Shown piece by piece: positions 9,468-17,735 of a DNA stretch of 51,746 nt (positions within the stretch are counted from its first letter, which is position 1; every line of letters begins with the position of its first letter). The stretch is taken from assembly GCF_000445065.1 (NCBI RefSeq), contig NZ_ATHO01000032.1, forward strand, positions 1 to 51,746, given 5' to 3'. This DNA comes from Sphingobium quisquiliarum P25 (GTDB lineage: Bacteria; Pseudomonadota; Alphaproteobacteria; Sphingomonadales; Sphingomonadaceae). The position numbers and the translations under genes are program-made. The notes beneath the pieces were generated by a model. That model was not told where the DNA came from. It saw nothing but the letters and a program-made list of their open reading frames with translations, and searched no databases.

Positions 9468-9553
9468 TCATGCTGAACTCGTTTCAGCATCCATCGTGCC
9501 ATTAAGCTCGGATCATGCCGAAGGCGGATGAATGCTGAAAAAGTTCAGCATGA
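9468..9553. repeat. Long inverted repeat, sphingomonad-type extragenic palindrome
   Basis: The left arm at 9468-9495 (TCATGCTGAACTCGTTTCAGC...) is a near-perfect reverse complement of the right arm at 9527-9553 (GATGAATGCTGAAAAAG...), separated by about 31 nt. Each arm itself contains a CATGCTGAA/TTCAGCAT mini-palindrome. It sits between the convergent lipoprotein and ppiB genes. From general knowledge, CATGCTGAAC-type units recur in sphingomonad intergenic regions. Only one full copy is visible here. Confidence 0.65.
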
Positions 9554-9567
9554 CGAATGAAGAAGCG

Positions 9568-9599
9568 GGGGCCGACCCTTGGAGTCAGACCCCGGCCCC
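9568..9599. terminator. Hairpin between the lipoprotein gene and ppiB
   Basis: GGGGCCG (9568-9574) pairs with CGGCCCC (9593-9599), ending 2 nt past the ppiB stop. It is well placed to stop transcription from either convergent gene, but it has no T-run. Confidence 0.4.
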
Positions 9600-9600
9600 A

Positions 9601-10053
9601 TCAGGAAACTGTCGCTTTCACGATCTTGCCCGGCGTGCGCGGCGGCTCGCCCTTGGGCAGGGCGTCGACGTGCTCCATGCCGGACGTCACTTCGCCCCAG
9701 ACGGTATATTGGCCGTCAAGGAAGGTCGCATCGTCGAAGCAGATGAAGAACTGGCTGTTCGCGCTGTTCGGGTTGGACGCGCGCGCCATCGAGCAGACGC
9801 CGCGCACATGCGGTTCGCGGCTGAATTCGGCCTTCAGGTCGGGCAGCTGCGATCCGCCCATGCCGGTGCCGGTCGGGTCGCCGCCCTGCGCCATGAAGCC
9901 GGGGATGACGCGGTGGAAGACCACGCCGTCGTAAAAGCCTTCCTTGGCGAGCTGGGCGATGCGTTCGACATGGCCGGGGGCCAGATCGGGGCGCAGCTTG
10001 ATCACGACGTCGCCGCCGCTGTCGAGGGTGAGGGTAAGCGTTTCGTCGGCCAT
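9601..10053 (-). CDS. ppiB: Cyclophilin-type peptidyl-prolyl cis-trans isomerase
   Basis: Speeds cis-trans isomerisation of Xaa-Pro bonds. The 150-residue protein has the cyclophilin core: FYDGVVFHRVIPGFMAQGGD (active-site Arg in FHRVI), then MARASNPNSANSQFFI and the WGEV segment. There is no signal peptide, so it is cytoplasmic (PpiB/CypB type). It has its own promoter region of about 150 bp shared with divergent mgtE. Confidence 0.95.
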   Translation of the reverse strand: MADETLTLTLDSGGDVVIKLRPDLAPGHVERIAQLAKEGFYDGVVFHRVIPGFMAQGGDPTGTGMGGSQLPDLKAEFSREPHVRGVCSMARASNPNSANSQFFICFDDATFLDGQYTVWGEVTSGMEHVDALPKGEPPRTPGKIVKATVS

Positions 10054-10206
10054 GGAAGTCCTCTCTTGCCGGGCGTGGAGATGTTCGTCCCTATAAAGCG
10101 TTAGGTCAGGGATGGAAGCGCCTCATCAACCCTTGAGGCATTGCATTTATCCCGTTCATCGGCAAAAGCAGCGAAATGTTGCAGGAACCGGACAGTAGGG
10201 GACGCG

Positions 10207-11637
10207 ATGAGCGAGCGAGCCGATACGGCCGAACCCCGGCCGGACGAAGAATTTGACGGCAATTCCGTCGATCAGGCCGAATCCCGCCATGATGAGGATG
10301 ACCGGCTGAAGCCCGATTTCGTCTCCGCCGTGCTGGACGCGGTGGAGGATGGCGACCGGGAACGCGCGCGGGACCTCGTGTCGCCGCTGCACCCGGCCGA
10401 CATAGCCGACCTTCTGGAATTGACCCCCTCCGACCGACGCGGCGAAGTGGCGGCGGCGCTGGGCGATCTGGTCGGGGCAGAGGTTCTTTCCGAACTCAAC
10501 GACTATGTCCGCGACGACCTGCTCGACTCGCTCGCGCCCGAACAGGTGGCCGAATTCGCCGCTGAACTCGATACCGACGACGCTGTCGCCATCATCGAGG
10601 ATATGGAGGAGGCCGACCAGCAGGCCGTCCTTGAGGCGCTGGACCCCGAAGACCGCGCCGCGATCGAAAGCGCGCTCGCTTATCCCGAGGAATCCGCCGG
10701 GCGCCTGATGCAGCGCGATCTGGTCGCGGTGCCCGAACATATGACCGTGGGGCAGGTCATCGACTATCTGCGCGACAATCAGGACCTGACCAAGGATTTC
10801 TGGGAAATCTTCGTCGTCGATGAAGCGCACAAGCCGATCGGAACGTGCCAGTTGAGCTGGCTGCTGACCTGCCCGCGCCCCATCGCCATGGCCGACCTCA
10901 TGAAGCGGGAACAGACGCTGATCCCGGTCGACATGGACCAGGAGGAAGTGGCGTTGCGCTTCCAGAAATATGCGCTGATCTCCGCCGCCGTGGTGGACGG
11001 CAACGGGCGGCTGGTCGGCATGATCACGGTCGACGACATCGTCCACATTATTTCCGAGGAAGCGGGCGAGGATATCCTGCGCCTGTCGGGTGCGGGCGAG
11101 GGCGACATCAACCAGCCGATCCTGATGACGGTGCGCACGCGCCTCGTCTGGCTGATCGTCAATCTGGGCACTGCGATGATCGCCGCGTCGGTCGTCGGCC
11201 TGTTCGAAAGCACGATCGAGCGTCTGGCGCTGCTGGCGGCGCTGATGGGCATTGTGTCCGGCATGGGCGGCAATGCGGGCACGCAGACGCTGGCGGTGAT
11301 GGTTCGCGCCATCGCCACCAATCAGGTGACGAGTTCGAACACGCTGCGCATGATCGCTCGTGAATTCCGCATCGCCGCCACCAACGGCACGGTGCTGGGA
11401 ACGTTGATCGGCATCGGTTCCTACCTGATCTACGGCCAGTTGGGACTGTCCCTCGTCTTCGCCGCGGCGATCCTCATCAACAATATGGTCGCAGGGCTGG
11501 CGGGCGTGCTGATCCCGATCACGCTGGACCGCAACAATATCGATCCGGCTGTCTCATCGGCCGTGTTCGTCACGATGATGACCGATTCCCTGGGCTTCCT
11601 CACCTTCCTTGGGCTGGCGACCATCTTCCTGACGTGA
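10207..11637 (+). CDS. mgtE: Magnesium transporter MgtE
   Basis: A Mg2+-gated Mg2+ channel of the inner membrane, 476 residues. The N-terminal acidic helical MgtE_N domain (residues 35-150) is followed by two CBS domains (about 155-285, including DLVAVPEHMTVGQVIDYLR). Five transmembrane helices follow, with the pore signature GMGGNAGTQTLAVMVRA. I used ATG 10207, which has AGGGG upstream and begins MSERADTAE. An in-frame TTG 66 nt earlier lacks a ribosome site. It is monocistronic apart from a possible read-through into the DUF1489 gene 41 nt later. Confidence 0.94.
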   Translation: MSERADTAEPRPDEEFDGNSVDQAESRHDEDDRLKPDFVSAVLDAVEDGDRERARDLVSPLHPADIADLLELTPSDRRGEVAAALGDLVGAEVLSELNDYVRDDLLDSLAPEQVAEFAAELDTDDAVAIIEDMEEADQQAVLEALDPEDRAAIESALAYPEESAGRLMQRDLVAVPEHMTVGQVIDYLRDNQDLTKDFWEIFVVDEAHKPIGTCQLSWLLTCPRPIAMADLMKREQTLIPVDMDQEEVALRFQKYALISAAVVDGNGRLVGMITVDDIVHIISEEAGEDILRLSGAGEGDINQPILMTVRTRLVWLIVNLGTAMIAASVVGLFESTIERLALLAALMGIVSGMGGNAGTQTLAVMVRAIATNQVTSSNTLRMIAREFRIAATNGTVLGTLIGIGSYLIYGQLGLSLVFAAAILINNMVAGLAGVLIPITLDRNNIDPAVSSAVFVTMMTDSLGFLTFLGLATIFLT

Positions 11638-11678
11638 CGCATTGATCCGGCCGCCATCGCCGCCCATCTATCCCGCCG

Positions 11679-12077
11679 ATGCCATTGCACCTCACCAAGA
11701 TCGCCTTCCAGAGCGAAAGCCCTGCGTCGCTGCGCGCATGGCTGGAAAGTCATGAAACCGAAGCGCGCCTGACCACCCGCTATCTGCCCAAGCGAGTGAG
11801 CGAGATGGAGGGCGGCTCGCTGTTCTGGATTCACGGCCACCGGCTGGTCGGCCGCAGCCCGCTGATCGGATTTCAGGAAACAGGGCAGGGCCGCTTCTGG
11901 ATCAGGTTGCAACCCCGGCTGATCGCCGTGCGCGGCACGCCCAAGCGCGCGCATCAGGGCTGGCGCTATCTGGAAGAACAGGATGCGCCGCCTGACCTGG
12001 GCGAAGGGGAGGCGGACGACCTCGACGCCATGCCCCGCGCCATGCTGAGCGAACTGACGCGGCTGGGATTGGTTTGA
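11679..12077 (+). CDS. DUF1489-family protein
   Basis: A 132-residue soluble protein. The opening MPLHLTKIAF, the central FWIHGHRLVGRSPLIGF and the C-terminal WRYLEEQDAPPDL match my memory of DUF1489, a single-copy family largely confined to Alphaproteobacteria with no assigned function. It lies 41 nt after mgtE on the same strand and converges on rpoN. It contains no signal peptide or membrane segment. Confidence 0.8.
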   Translation: MPLHLTKIAFQSESPASLRAWLESHETEARLTTRYLPKRVSEMEGGSLFWIHGHRLVGRSPLIGFQETGQGRFWIRLQPRLIAVRGTPKRAHQGWRYLEEQDAPPDLGEGEADDLDAMPRAMLSELTRLGLV

Positions 12078-12122
12078 GGAATATCCCGCCACCGCCGCCC
12101 CAGACTACCGTTCACCCTTAGC

Positions 12123-12192
12123 CTGCCGAAGGCGCCACCGAACGCGAGGTATCTCTGCGCCTGGCCCGGCCTGGACCGTGACAGTTCGGCAG
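12123..12192. repeat. Short spaced inverted repeat between the DUF1489 gene and rpoN
   Basis: CTGCCGAA (12123-12130) and TTCGGCAG (12185-12192) are perfect inverted repeats separated by 54 nt in the 120-bp gap between two convergent genes. The flanking AGCCTGCCGAAGGC wording resembles a common sphingomonad intergenic repeat. It could act as a transcriptional boundary. Confidence 0.4.
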
Positions 12193-12197
12193 AAATC

Positions 12198-13706
12198 CTA
12201 AGCCGCTTTCCCCCGCAGCGCCTTCTGCCGCCGCCTCTGGACGGATGAGCCTATCCCCAGTGACTCGCGATATTTGGCCACCGTGCGCCGCGCTATGTCC
12301 ATGCCCTTGGCGCGCAGCATGTCGACCAGCGTATCGTCGGACAGGATCGCCTCGGGCGCTTCGGCCGCGATCAGCGCCTTGATGTGGCTCTTGACTGCCT
12401 CGGCCGACACAGCGCCTTCGCCGCCTGCCGCCGCGACGCCGCTGGTGAAGAAATATTTCAGTTCATAGACCCCGCGCGGGCAGGACAGATATTTGTTCGA
12501 CGTCACGCGGCTGACCGTCGATTCATGCATGCCGATCGCATCCGCCACGGTCCTGAGCGTCAGGGGCTTGAGGTGCGCGACGCCCTTGTTGAAGAAATCC
12601 TCCTGACAGCGGACGATTTCGCTGGCGACCTTGATGATCGTCTTCTGCCTCTGGTCCAGCGCCTTGACCAGCCAGTTGGCGCTGGCGAGGCAATCGGCGA
12701 GCCAGGCCTTGGATGCGCGGTTCTGCGGACCGGACGCCAGTTCCACATAATAGCTGCGGTTGACCAGCAGGCGCGGCAGGGTGGCGCTGTTGATCTCGAT
12801 CGACCAGCCGCCGCGCGCGGGATTGACGAACAGGTCGGGCGTGACCGGCGGCGCGCGATCGGCCGAATAGCGCAGGCCCGGCTTGGGATCATAGCCGCGC
12901 AATTCGCGGATCATGTCCGCCATATCTTCTTCATCCACGCCGCAGATCCTGCGCAACTGCGGCAGCGCGCCCTTCGCCAGCAGGTCCAGATTGTCGAGCA
13001 GCTTCGCCATGCACGGGTCGTAGCGATCCGCTTCCTTCGCCTGCAACGCCAGGCATTCGGCCAGCGACCGCGCGCCCACGCCCGAAGGATCAAAGCCGTG
13101 GATGACCGCAAGCACCGCCTCCGCCTGCGCGAGCGGCACGCCCAGCGCATGGGCGGTTTCCAGCAGGTTCGCCTCCAGATAACCGGCCTCGCTGATCTGG
13201 CCGATCAGCTGCGTGGCGATCAGCAGGTCCGTGCCTGACAGGGCGGCCCGCGCCTGATCCATCAGATGCTCCTGCAAGCCCTGTTCGGGGTTGGCGAAGC
13301 TGTCGAAGTCGATCGCTTCCCCGCCGCCGCCAGGCAGCGGGTCCATGCCGCCCGATCCGATGGCCGCCATCCGGTCCGCCGGGCCATCGTCGATGAAGAT
13401 GTCCGCGCCATGATCGACATCCAGCGGCGCGTCCGCTTCGCCCCGGCCTTGCCCGATCAGCTGATCTACCCCGCCGGTTTCGGCCGGAAGCACGGGCTGC
13501 TCCGCCTGCGCATCGATCCCGCTGGCGTCAGGCGCGGGATCGACCGGCGCGCCCGTTTCCAGCAACGGATTCTTCTCAAGCTCCCCCGCCACAAAGGCGT
13601 CCAGTTCCAGATTGCTGAGCGCCAGCAGCTTGATCGCCTGCTGAAGCTGCGGCGTCATCACCAGCGACTGGCTCTGCCGTATGTCGAGGCGCGGCCCAAG
13701 CGCCAT
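12198..13706 (-). CDS. rpoN: RNA polymerase sigma-54 factor
   Basis: Directs polymerase to -24/-12 promoters, which need an enhancer-binding ATPase. The 502-residue protein has the Gln-rich region I (RQSQSLVMTPQLQQAIKLL), an acidic region II (about 60-130), the core-binding domain, the helix-turn-helix TLRTVADAIGMHESTVSRV and the C-terminal RpoN box ARRTVAKYRESLGIGSS. It lies 48 nt after lptB, the usual alphaproteobacterial order. The downstream hpf/ptsN genes commonly seen after rpoN are not here; a DUF1489 gene converges instead. Confidence 0.96.
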   Translation of the reverse strand: MALGPRLDIRQSQSLVMTPQLQQAIKLLALSNLELDAFVAGELEKNPLLETGAPVDPAPDASGIDAQAEQPVLPAETGGVDQLIGQGRGEADAPLDVDHGADIFIDDGPADRMAAIGSGGMDPLPGGGGEAIDFDSFANPEQGLQEHLMDQARAALSGTDLLIATQLIGQISEAGYLEANLLETAHALGVPLAQAEAVLAVIHGFDPSGVGARSLAECLALQAKEADRYDPCMAKLLDNLDLLAKGALPQLRRICGVDEEDMADMIRELRGYDPKPGLRYSADRAPPVTPDLFVNPARGGWSIEINSATLPRLLVNRSYYVELASGPQNRASKAWLADCLASANWLVKALDQRQKTIIKVASEIVRCQEDFFNKGVAHLKPLTLRTVADAIGMHESTVSRVTSNKYLSCPRGVYELKYFFTSGVAAAGGEGAVSAEAVKSHIKALIAAEAPEAILSDDTLVDMLRAKGMDIARRTVAKYRESLGIGSSVQRRRQKALRGKAA

Positions 13707-13754
13707 CAGCCTCTCCCCTCACCACCGGCAGGAAGGAAGGACCGGCCCGTCATG

Positions 13755-14540
13755 TCAGAGCGAGAAATTCTCGCCCAGATAGAGCCTGCGGACGTCGGGG
13801 TCGGCGACCAGTTCGGTCGGACTGCCCGCAAACAGCACCTGGCCGCCATAGATGATGCAGGCGCGGTCCACGATGTCCAGCGTCTCGCGCACATTATGGT
13901 CGGTGATCAGCACGCCGATCCCGCGTGTCTTGAGCTGCTTCACAAGGTCGCGAATGTCGGCGATGGACAGCGGATCGATGCCCGCGAAAGGCTCGTCCAG
14001 CAGCACGATGGACGGGTCCGCCGCCAGCGCCCGCGCGATTTCGCACCGCCGCCGCTCGCCGCCCGACAACGCCATGGCCGACGAGTCGCGCAGCTTCGTC
14101 AGGCCGAATTCGTCCAGCAGTTGCGCCAGCCGCGCCTCGCGCGCCGCCTTGTCCGGCTCCGCCAGTTCCAGCACCGCGCTGATATTCTGGGCCACCGTAA
14201 GGCCGCGGAAGATGGAGGTTTCCTGCGGCAGATAGCCCAGACCCAATATCGCGCGGCGATACATGGGCAGGCCGGTGACATCCTGCCCATCCAGGATGAT
14301 GCGGCCATGGTCGGGGCGCACCAGCCCCATCACCGAATAGAAGCATGTCGTCTTGCCCGCGCCATTGGGTCCCAGCAGGCCGACCACCTCGCCCTTGCCC
14401 ACCGTCAGCGACACATCGGCCAGCACGACGCGCTTGTCATAGCTTTTCGCGATCGAGATCACGGACAGCCCTTCGCCCACCTCCTTGGGAGAAAGGCGCG
14501 ATGCCGGGGCTGTTCTGTCCTGGATCGTCACATTGTCCAT
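13755..14540 (-). CDS. lptB: LPS export ABC transporter ATP-binding protein
   Basis: Powers lipopolysaccharide extraction from the inner membrane with LptFG and hands it to LptC/LptA. The 261 residues contain Walker A GPNGAGKTT, the Q-loop in YLPQETSIF, the signature LSGGERRRCEIARAL and Walker B IVLLDEPFAGID followed by the switch His (TDHNVRE). The family's N-terminus is extended by about 25 residues here. ATG 14540 has AAGGA 6 nt upstream. It is followed by rpoN. Genes for lptA and lptC, often placed just upstream, are absent, so it appears to have its own promoter. Confidence 0.94.
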   Translation of the reverse strand: MDNVTIQDRTAPASRLSPKEVGEGLSVISIAKSYDKRVVLADVSLTVGKGEVVGLLGPNGAGKTTCFYSVMGLVRPDHGRIILDGQDVTGLPMYRRAILGLGYLPQETSIFRGLTVAQNISAVLELAEPDKAAREARLAQLLDEFGLTKLRDSSAMALSGGERRRCEIARALAADPSIVLLDEPFAGIDPLSIADIRDLVKQLKTRGIGVLITDHNVRETLDIVDRACIIYGGQVLFAGSPTELVADPDVRRLYLGENFSL

Positions 14541-14660
14541 CGCTCATCCTTGCCGCCACATGGCTCAGCGCGATAAAATAGGAACGCCGCCATGCAATTG
14601 GCAAGCTTTGTGCATGGGATCGCCGCCGGGGCAAGGGGGAAAATGCGCTGTGTCCCACTT

Positions 14661-14682
14661 CCGGCGCGTAACGCCGCGCCGG
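14661..14682. repeat. Perfect 8-bp hairpin upstream of lptB
   Basis: CCGGCGCG (14661-14668), a 6-nt loop, then CGCGCCGG (14675-14682). It lies in the 300-bp gene-free stretch 14541-14840, which otherwise holds only the terminator at 14768-14803. I see no open reading frame with a ribosome site there. Function unknown: a boundary or stem in an lptB leader. Confidence 0.4.
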
Positions 14683-14767
14683 CGTGCGCGGGCATCAGAT
14701 CGGCATCGCAGTCTTGTATTCGGGTATCGACAGGGTGAAATGAGGCGCTCGTGACGGAAAGCAGGCA

Positions 14768-14803
14768 TGAAAAAAGTGGACCTCCTGGGCGGAGATCCAC
14801 TTT
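14768..14803 (-). terminator. Rho-independent terminator of the 14841-15131 gene
   Basis: AAAGTGGAcCTCC (14773-14785) pairs with GGAGaTCCACTTT (14791-14803) through a 5-nt loop with one mismatch. Read on the minus strand the stem runs into a TTTTTT tract, the classic intrinsic pattern. It lies about 40 nt after the minus-strand stop. Confidence 0.8.
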
Positions 14804-14840
14804 CATTTGCCTGTTCCAGCGGAACTAAGCCAGACCGGGC

Positions 14841-15131
14841 TTACTCCTCGCCATTATCCTTGACGCCCACGGTGGGAACCTCGACGGTTTCCTGCTTGGT
14901 GCCGACGACGACCTCCTTGGAATCGACATCCACCTTGGGCAGGGCGCCGCCATCGACACTGACCTCCGGCATGTCGCCGCCCTTGACATCGGCCTTCCAG
15001 AAGCCGGTAGCGAACAGGATGCCGACAATTGCCAGAATGACGACCAGGACGATCGCAAGAGTGCGGCCCGTCCGGTTCTTGTGAACGACCACGCGGTCGC
15101 CAGTATAAGGGTCTCGATGCACTTCAGCCAT
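14841..15131 (-). CDS. Small single-pass membrane protein, stress-promoter controlled
   Basis: A 96-residue protein: a basic N-terminus (YTGDRVVVHKNRTGR), one transmembrane helix (about residues 23-42, LAIVLVVILAIVGILFATGF), then an acidic C-terminal domain of short VxVDxxxLPKVDVDSKEV-like strands. The tail would be periplasmic by the positive-inside rule. ATG 15131 has GGAGGA 6 nt upstream. An exact EcfG-type promoter lies 27 nt upstream and a strong terminator follows, so it is a stand-alone transcript. No named family recognised. Confidence 0.85.
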   Translation of the reverse strand: MAEVHRDPYTGDRVVVHKNRTGRTLAIVLVVILAIVGILFATGFWKADVKGGDMPEVSVDGGALPKVDVDSKEVVVGTKQETVEVPTVGVKDNGEE

Positions 15132-15157
15132 CACAATCCTCCTCCAGAGATGGTGCA

Positions 15158-15183
15158 AACGGATGTATGGAAGCTGTGGTTCC
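15158..15183 (-). promoter_or_regulatory. EcfG-type promoter, GGAAC-N17-CGTT
   Basis: On the minus strand GGAAC (15183-15179) is followed 17 nt later by CGTT (15161-15158), the consensus of the alphaproteobacterial general stress sigma factor EcfG. Predicted transcription starts near 15150, about 20 nt before the ATG at 15131. Confidence 0.75.
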
Positions 15184-15348
15184 CGGAAGATTGTTACGGA
15201 AGGCAAAAGGAAAGGACAGTAACCGGCCCTATAGCGTTGTTCTCGACTGAAAATCCGCCATCATTTTTCATGCCGGAGACGCGCATCCAATTGCGGCTTC
15301 GCGCATTTCTTCATGCGGCCTCCCAACCGGCCGCCAGGAGGAACGCTC

Positions 15349-15591
15349 ATGGGCCAGGAAAAAGACGACCGGCACGAAGCTGTAAAGGCACGCGCCTATA
15401 GAATTTGGGAGGAGGAGGGATGCCCGCCGGGCCGGGACGAAGACCATTGGTTGCGCGCGGAACAGGCGATAGCGGCGGAAGAAGCCGCTCCCGCTGATTC
15501 AAGCGCGGCCGGAGCGGTGCCGGAGGGAGGAAGTGCAGCTTCCCCCCAGAAGGCGGCGTCCCGGCGCAAGGCAGGACCTGCCAGCCAATAG
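15349..15591 (+). CDS. DUF2934 domain protein
   Basis: An 80-residue protein. Residues 10-36 (AVKARAYRIWEEEGCPPGR, then DHWLRAEQAI) match DUF2934, a short helical domain found in stress-linked small proteins of proteobacteria. The remaining Ala/Ser/Pro-rich tail looks disordered. ATG 15349 has GGAGGAA upstream; a longer in-frame reading from 15313 lacks one. It stands 41 nt before glgX on the same strand. A degenerate -35/-10 (GGACA-N16-CGTT at 15214-15238) is the closest thing to an EcfG site upstream. Confidence 0.8.
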   Translation: MGQEKDDRHEAVKARAYRIWEEEGCPPGRDEDHWLRAEQAIAAEEAAPADSSAAGAVPEGGSAASPQKAASRRKAGPASQ

Positions 15592-15632
15592 CCTTTTCCT
15601 GACGATGCCAAGCTGAACGAAAAGGGCTGCGC

Positions 15633-17735
15633 TTGAACCGGCTTCCTGACCGCCTGGACGGCGGATCTTCCTATCCCCTGGGCGCGACCTTTGACGGCCT
15701 GGGGGTAAATTTCGCCATCTTTTCGGCGCATGCGGAAAAGATCGAACTTTGCCTGTTCGACCCCGGCGGACGGCGGGAAATCGCGCGTTTCGTGCTGCCG
15801 GAATGCACGGACGAGGTGTGGCACGGCTATCTGCCCGATGCGTGGCCGGGGCTGCTCTACGGCTATCGCGCCTATGGCCCCTATGAGCCGGAACGCGGGC
15901 ACCGTTTCAATCCCAACAAGCTGCTGCTGGACCCCTATGCGCGCAAATTGGCGGGCACGCTGAAATGGACCGACGCGCTGCACGGCTATCCTGTGCGCGG
16001 AAGGCGGGCCGACCTTGGCTTCGACAAGCGGGACAGCGCACCCGCCATGCCCAAGGCGGTTGTCACCCATGATATATTCGACTGGTCGCGCGATGTGCGC
16101 CCCAACACGCCCTGGTCGGAAACGGTCATCTACGAAGCCCATGCGAAGGGGCTGACGAAGCTGATGGAGCATGTTCCGCCGGAAGAACGCGGTACATTCG
16201 CCGGGCTTGCCCACCCCAGGGTCATCGATCATCTGAAGCGGCTGGGCGTCACCGCGCTGGAACTCATGCCGATCCATGCTTTCGTGCAGGACCGCTTCTT
16301 GCAGGAAAAGGGGCTGCGCAACTATTGGGGCTATAACAGCCTGAACTTCTTCACGCCCGAACCCGGCTATTTTGCGTCCGACATGCAGGATGAACTGCGC
16401 GTCGCGGTCCGCCGCCTGCATGCGGCGGGGATCGAAGTCATATTGGACGTGGTCTATAATCATAGCTGCGAAGGAAGCGAGCTTGGCCCGACGCTTTGCT
16501 GGCGCGGGCTGGACAATGCCACCTATTACCGGCTGCTACCTGACAATCCACGCCACTGCCTGAACGACACTGGCACGGGGAACAGCTTCAACCTGGGCCA
16601 TGCGCGGGTGATCCAGATGGTGGCGGACTCGCTGCGTTACTGGACGACATCCTTCGGCATAGACGGTTTCCGTTTCGACTTGGGGCTGACGCTGGGGCGG
16701 ACCGATCATGGCTTCGATCCGGGCGCGGGCTTTTTCGACGTGCTGCGGCAGGACCCTGTGCTGGGCCGCGTCAAGCTGATCGCGGAGCCATGGGACGTGG
16801 GCATGGGCGGCTATCAGCTTGGCAACTTCCCGCCGGGCTTTGCCGAATGGAACGACCGCTATCGCGATACGGTGCGCAGATATTGGCGCGGCGATCCGGG
16901 GCAGCGGCCCGACCTTGCCGCGCGCCTTTCCGGGTCCGGCGACCTGTTCGACCGGCGGGCGCGCCGCCCCTGGGCCAGCGTCAATTTCCTCACCAGCCAT
17001 GACGGCTATACGCTGGCCGATCTTGTGTCCTACGAACAGAGGCATAATGATGCCAATGGCGAAGACAATCGCGACGGCCATGACAATAATCTGTCGCGGA
17101 ACTGGGGCGTGGAAGGACCAACGGATGACGAAGGCGTCAACCAGCTACGCGCGAATGTGCAAAGGGCGATGCTGCTGACGCTGTTCGCCTCACTTGGCAC
17201 GCCGATGCTGGTGGCTGGCGACGAATTCGGGCGCACGCAGGGCGGCAACAACAATGCCTATTGCCAGGATAATGAAATCAGCTGGATCGACTGGTCGCTG
17301 CTGGACACCGCCGAAGGCAGCGCGCTCATGGACTTCGTGTCGCGCCTGATCGCCCTGCGCAAGGATCACGCGGTGCTGCGCGCGCCTGCGTTCCTCTATG
17401 GGCAGGATTCTCCGGGCGCGGGGATCAACGATATCGAATGGTGGGATGAACGGCGCGGGCCATTATCGCCTGACGACTGGCAGAATCCCGAAGGGCGGGC
17501 GCTGGCCATGCGCCGCGCCATCCGCCGTGAAGACGGCGCGGTGGAAGCGATCGACCTGCTGCTGAATGCGGGCGATGCGCCTGTCGATTTCGAATTGCCG
17601 GAGCAATTTGTCGAACGGTCGCTGTTGATCGACAGCGCCCGGCCCGATGCCGGAGACGAGCCGGTCGAAGGGCATTATCAGCTCGCGGCGCACAGCGCTG
17701 CCCTGATCCTGACGGTGGCGGAGTTTCCGCAATGA
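15633..17735 (+). CDS. glgX: Glycogen debranching enzyme (isoamylase type)
   Basis: Hydrolyses alpha-1,6 branches in glycogen or limit dextrin, releasing linear maltodextrins for the following enzymes. The 700-residue protein has a carbohydrate-binding CBM48 N-domain (residues 15-105) and a GH13 (subfamily 11 type) barrel. The nucleophile is in DGFRFD (D349), the acid/base in AEPWD (E385) and the third acid in TSHDGYT (D457). It starts with TTG 15633, with AAGGG about 7 nt upstream. The stop overlaps treZ by 4 nt (ATGA). First gene of glgX-treZ-malQ-treY; no glgA/B/C/P in the window. Confidence 0.94.
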   Translation: MNRLPDRLDGGSSYPLGATFDGLGVNFAIFSAHAEKIELCLFDPGGRREIARFVLPECTDEVWHGYLPDAWPGLLYGYRAYGPYEPERGHRFNPNKLLLDPYARKLAGTLKWTDALHGYPVRGRRADLGFDKRDSAPAMPKAVVTHDIFDWSRDVRPNTPWSETVIYEAHAKGLTKLMEHVPPEERGTFAGLAHPRVIDHLKRLGVTALELMPIHAFVQDRFLQEKGLRNYWGYNSLNFFTPEPGYFASDMQDELRVAVRRLHAAGIEVILDVVYNHSCEGSELGPTLCWRGLDNATYYRLLPDNPRHCLNDTGTGNSFNLGHARVIQMVADSLRYWTTSFGIDGFRFDLGLTLGRTDHGFDPGAGFFDVLRQDPVLGRVKLIAEPWDVGMGGYQLGNFPPGFAEWNDRYRDTVRRYWRGDPGQRPDLAARLSGSGDLFDRRARRPWASVNFLTSHDGYTLADLVSYEQRHNDANGEDNRDGHDNNLSRNWGVEGPTDDEGVNQLRANVQRAMLLTLFASLGTPMLVAGDEFGRTQGGNNNAYCQDNEISWIDWSLLDTAEGSALMDFVSRLIALRKDHAVLRAPAFLYGQDSPGAGINDIEWWDERRGPLSPDDWQNPEGRALAMRRAIRREDGAVEAIDLLLNAGDAPVDFELPEQFVERSLLIDSARPDAGDEPVEGHYQLAAHSAALILTVAEFPQ

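Noticed and set aside
12384..14576. Plus-strand open frames opposite rpoN and lptB
   Set aside because: Lie entirely over conserved genes on the other strand and show no motif.
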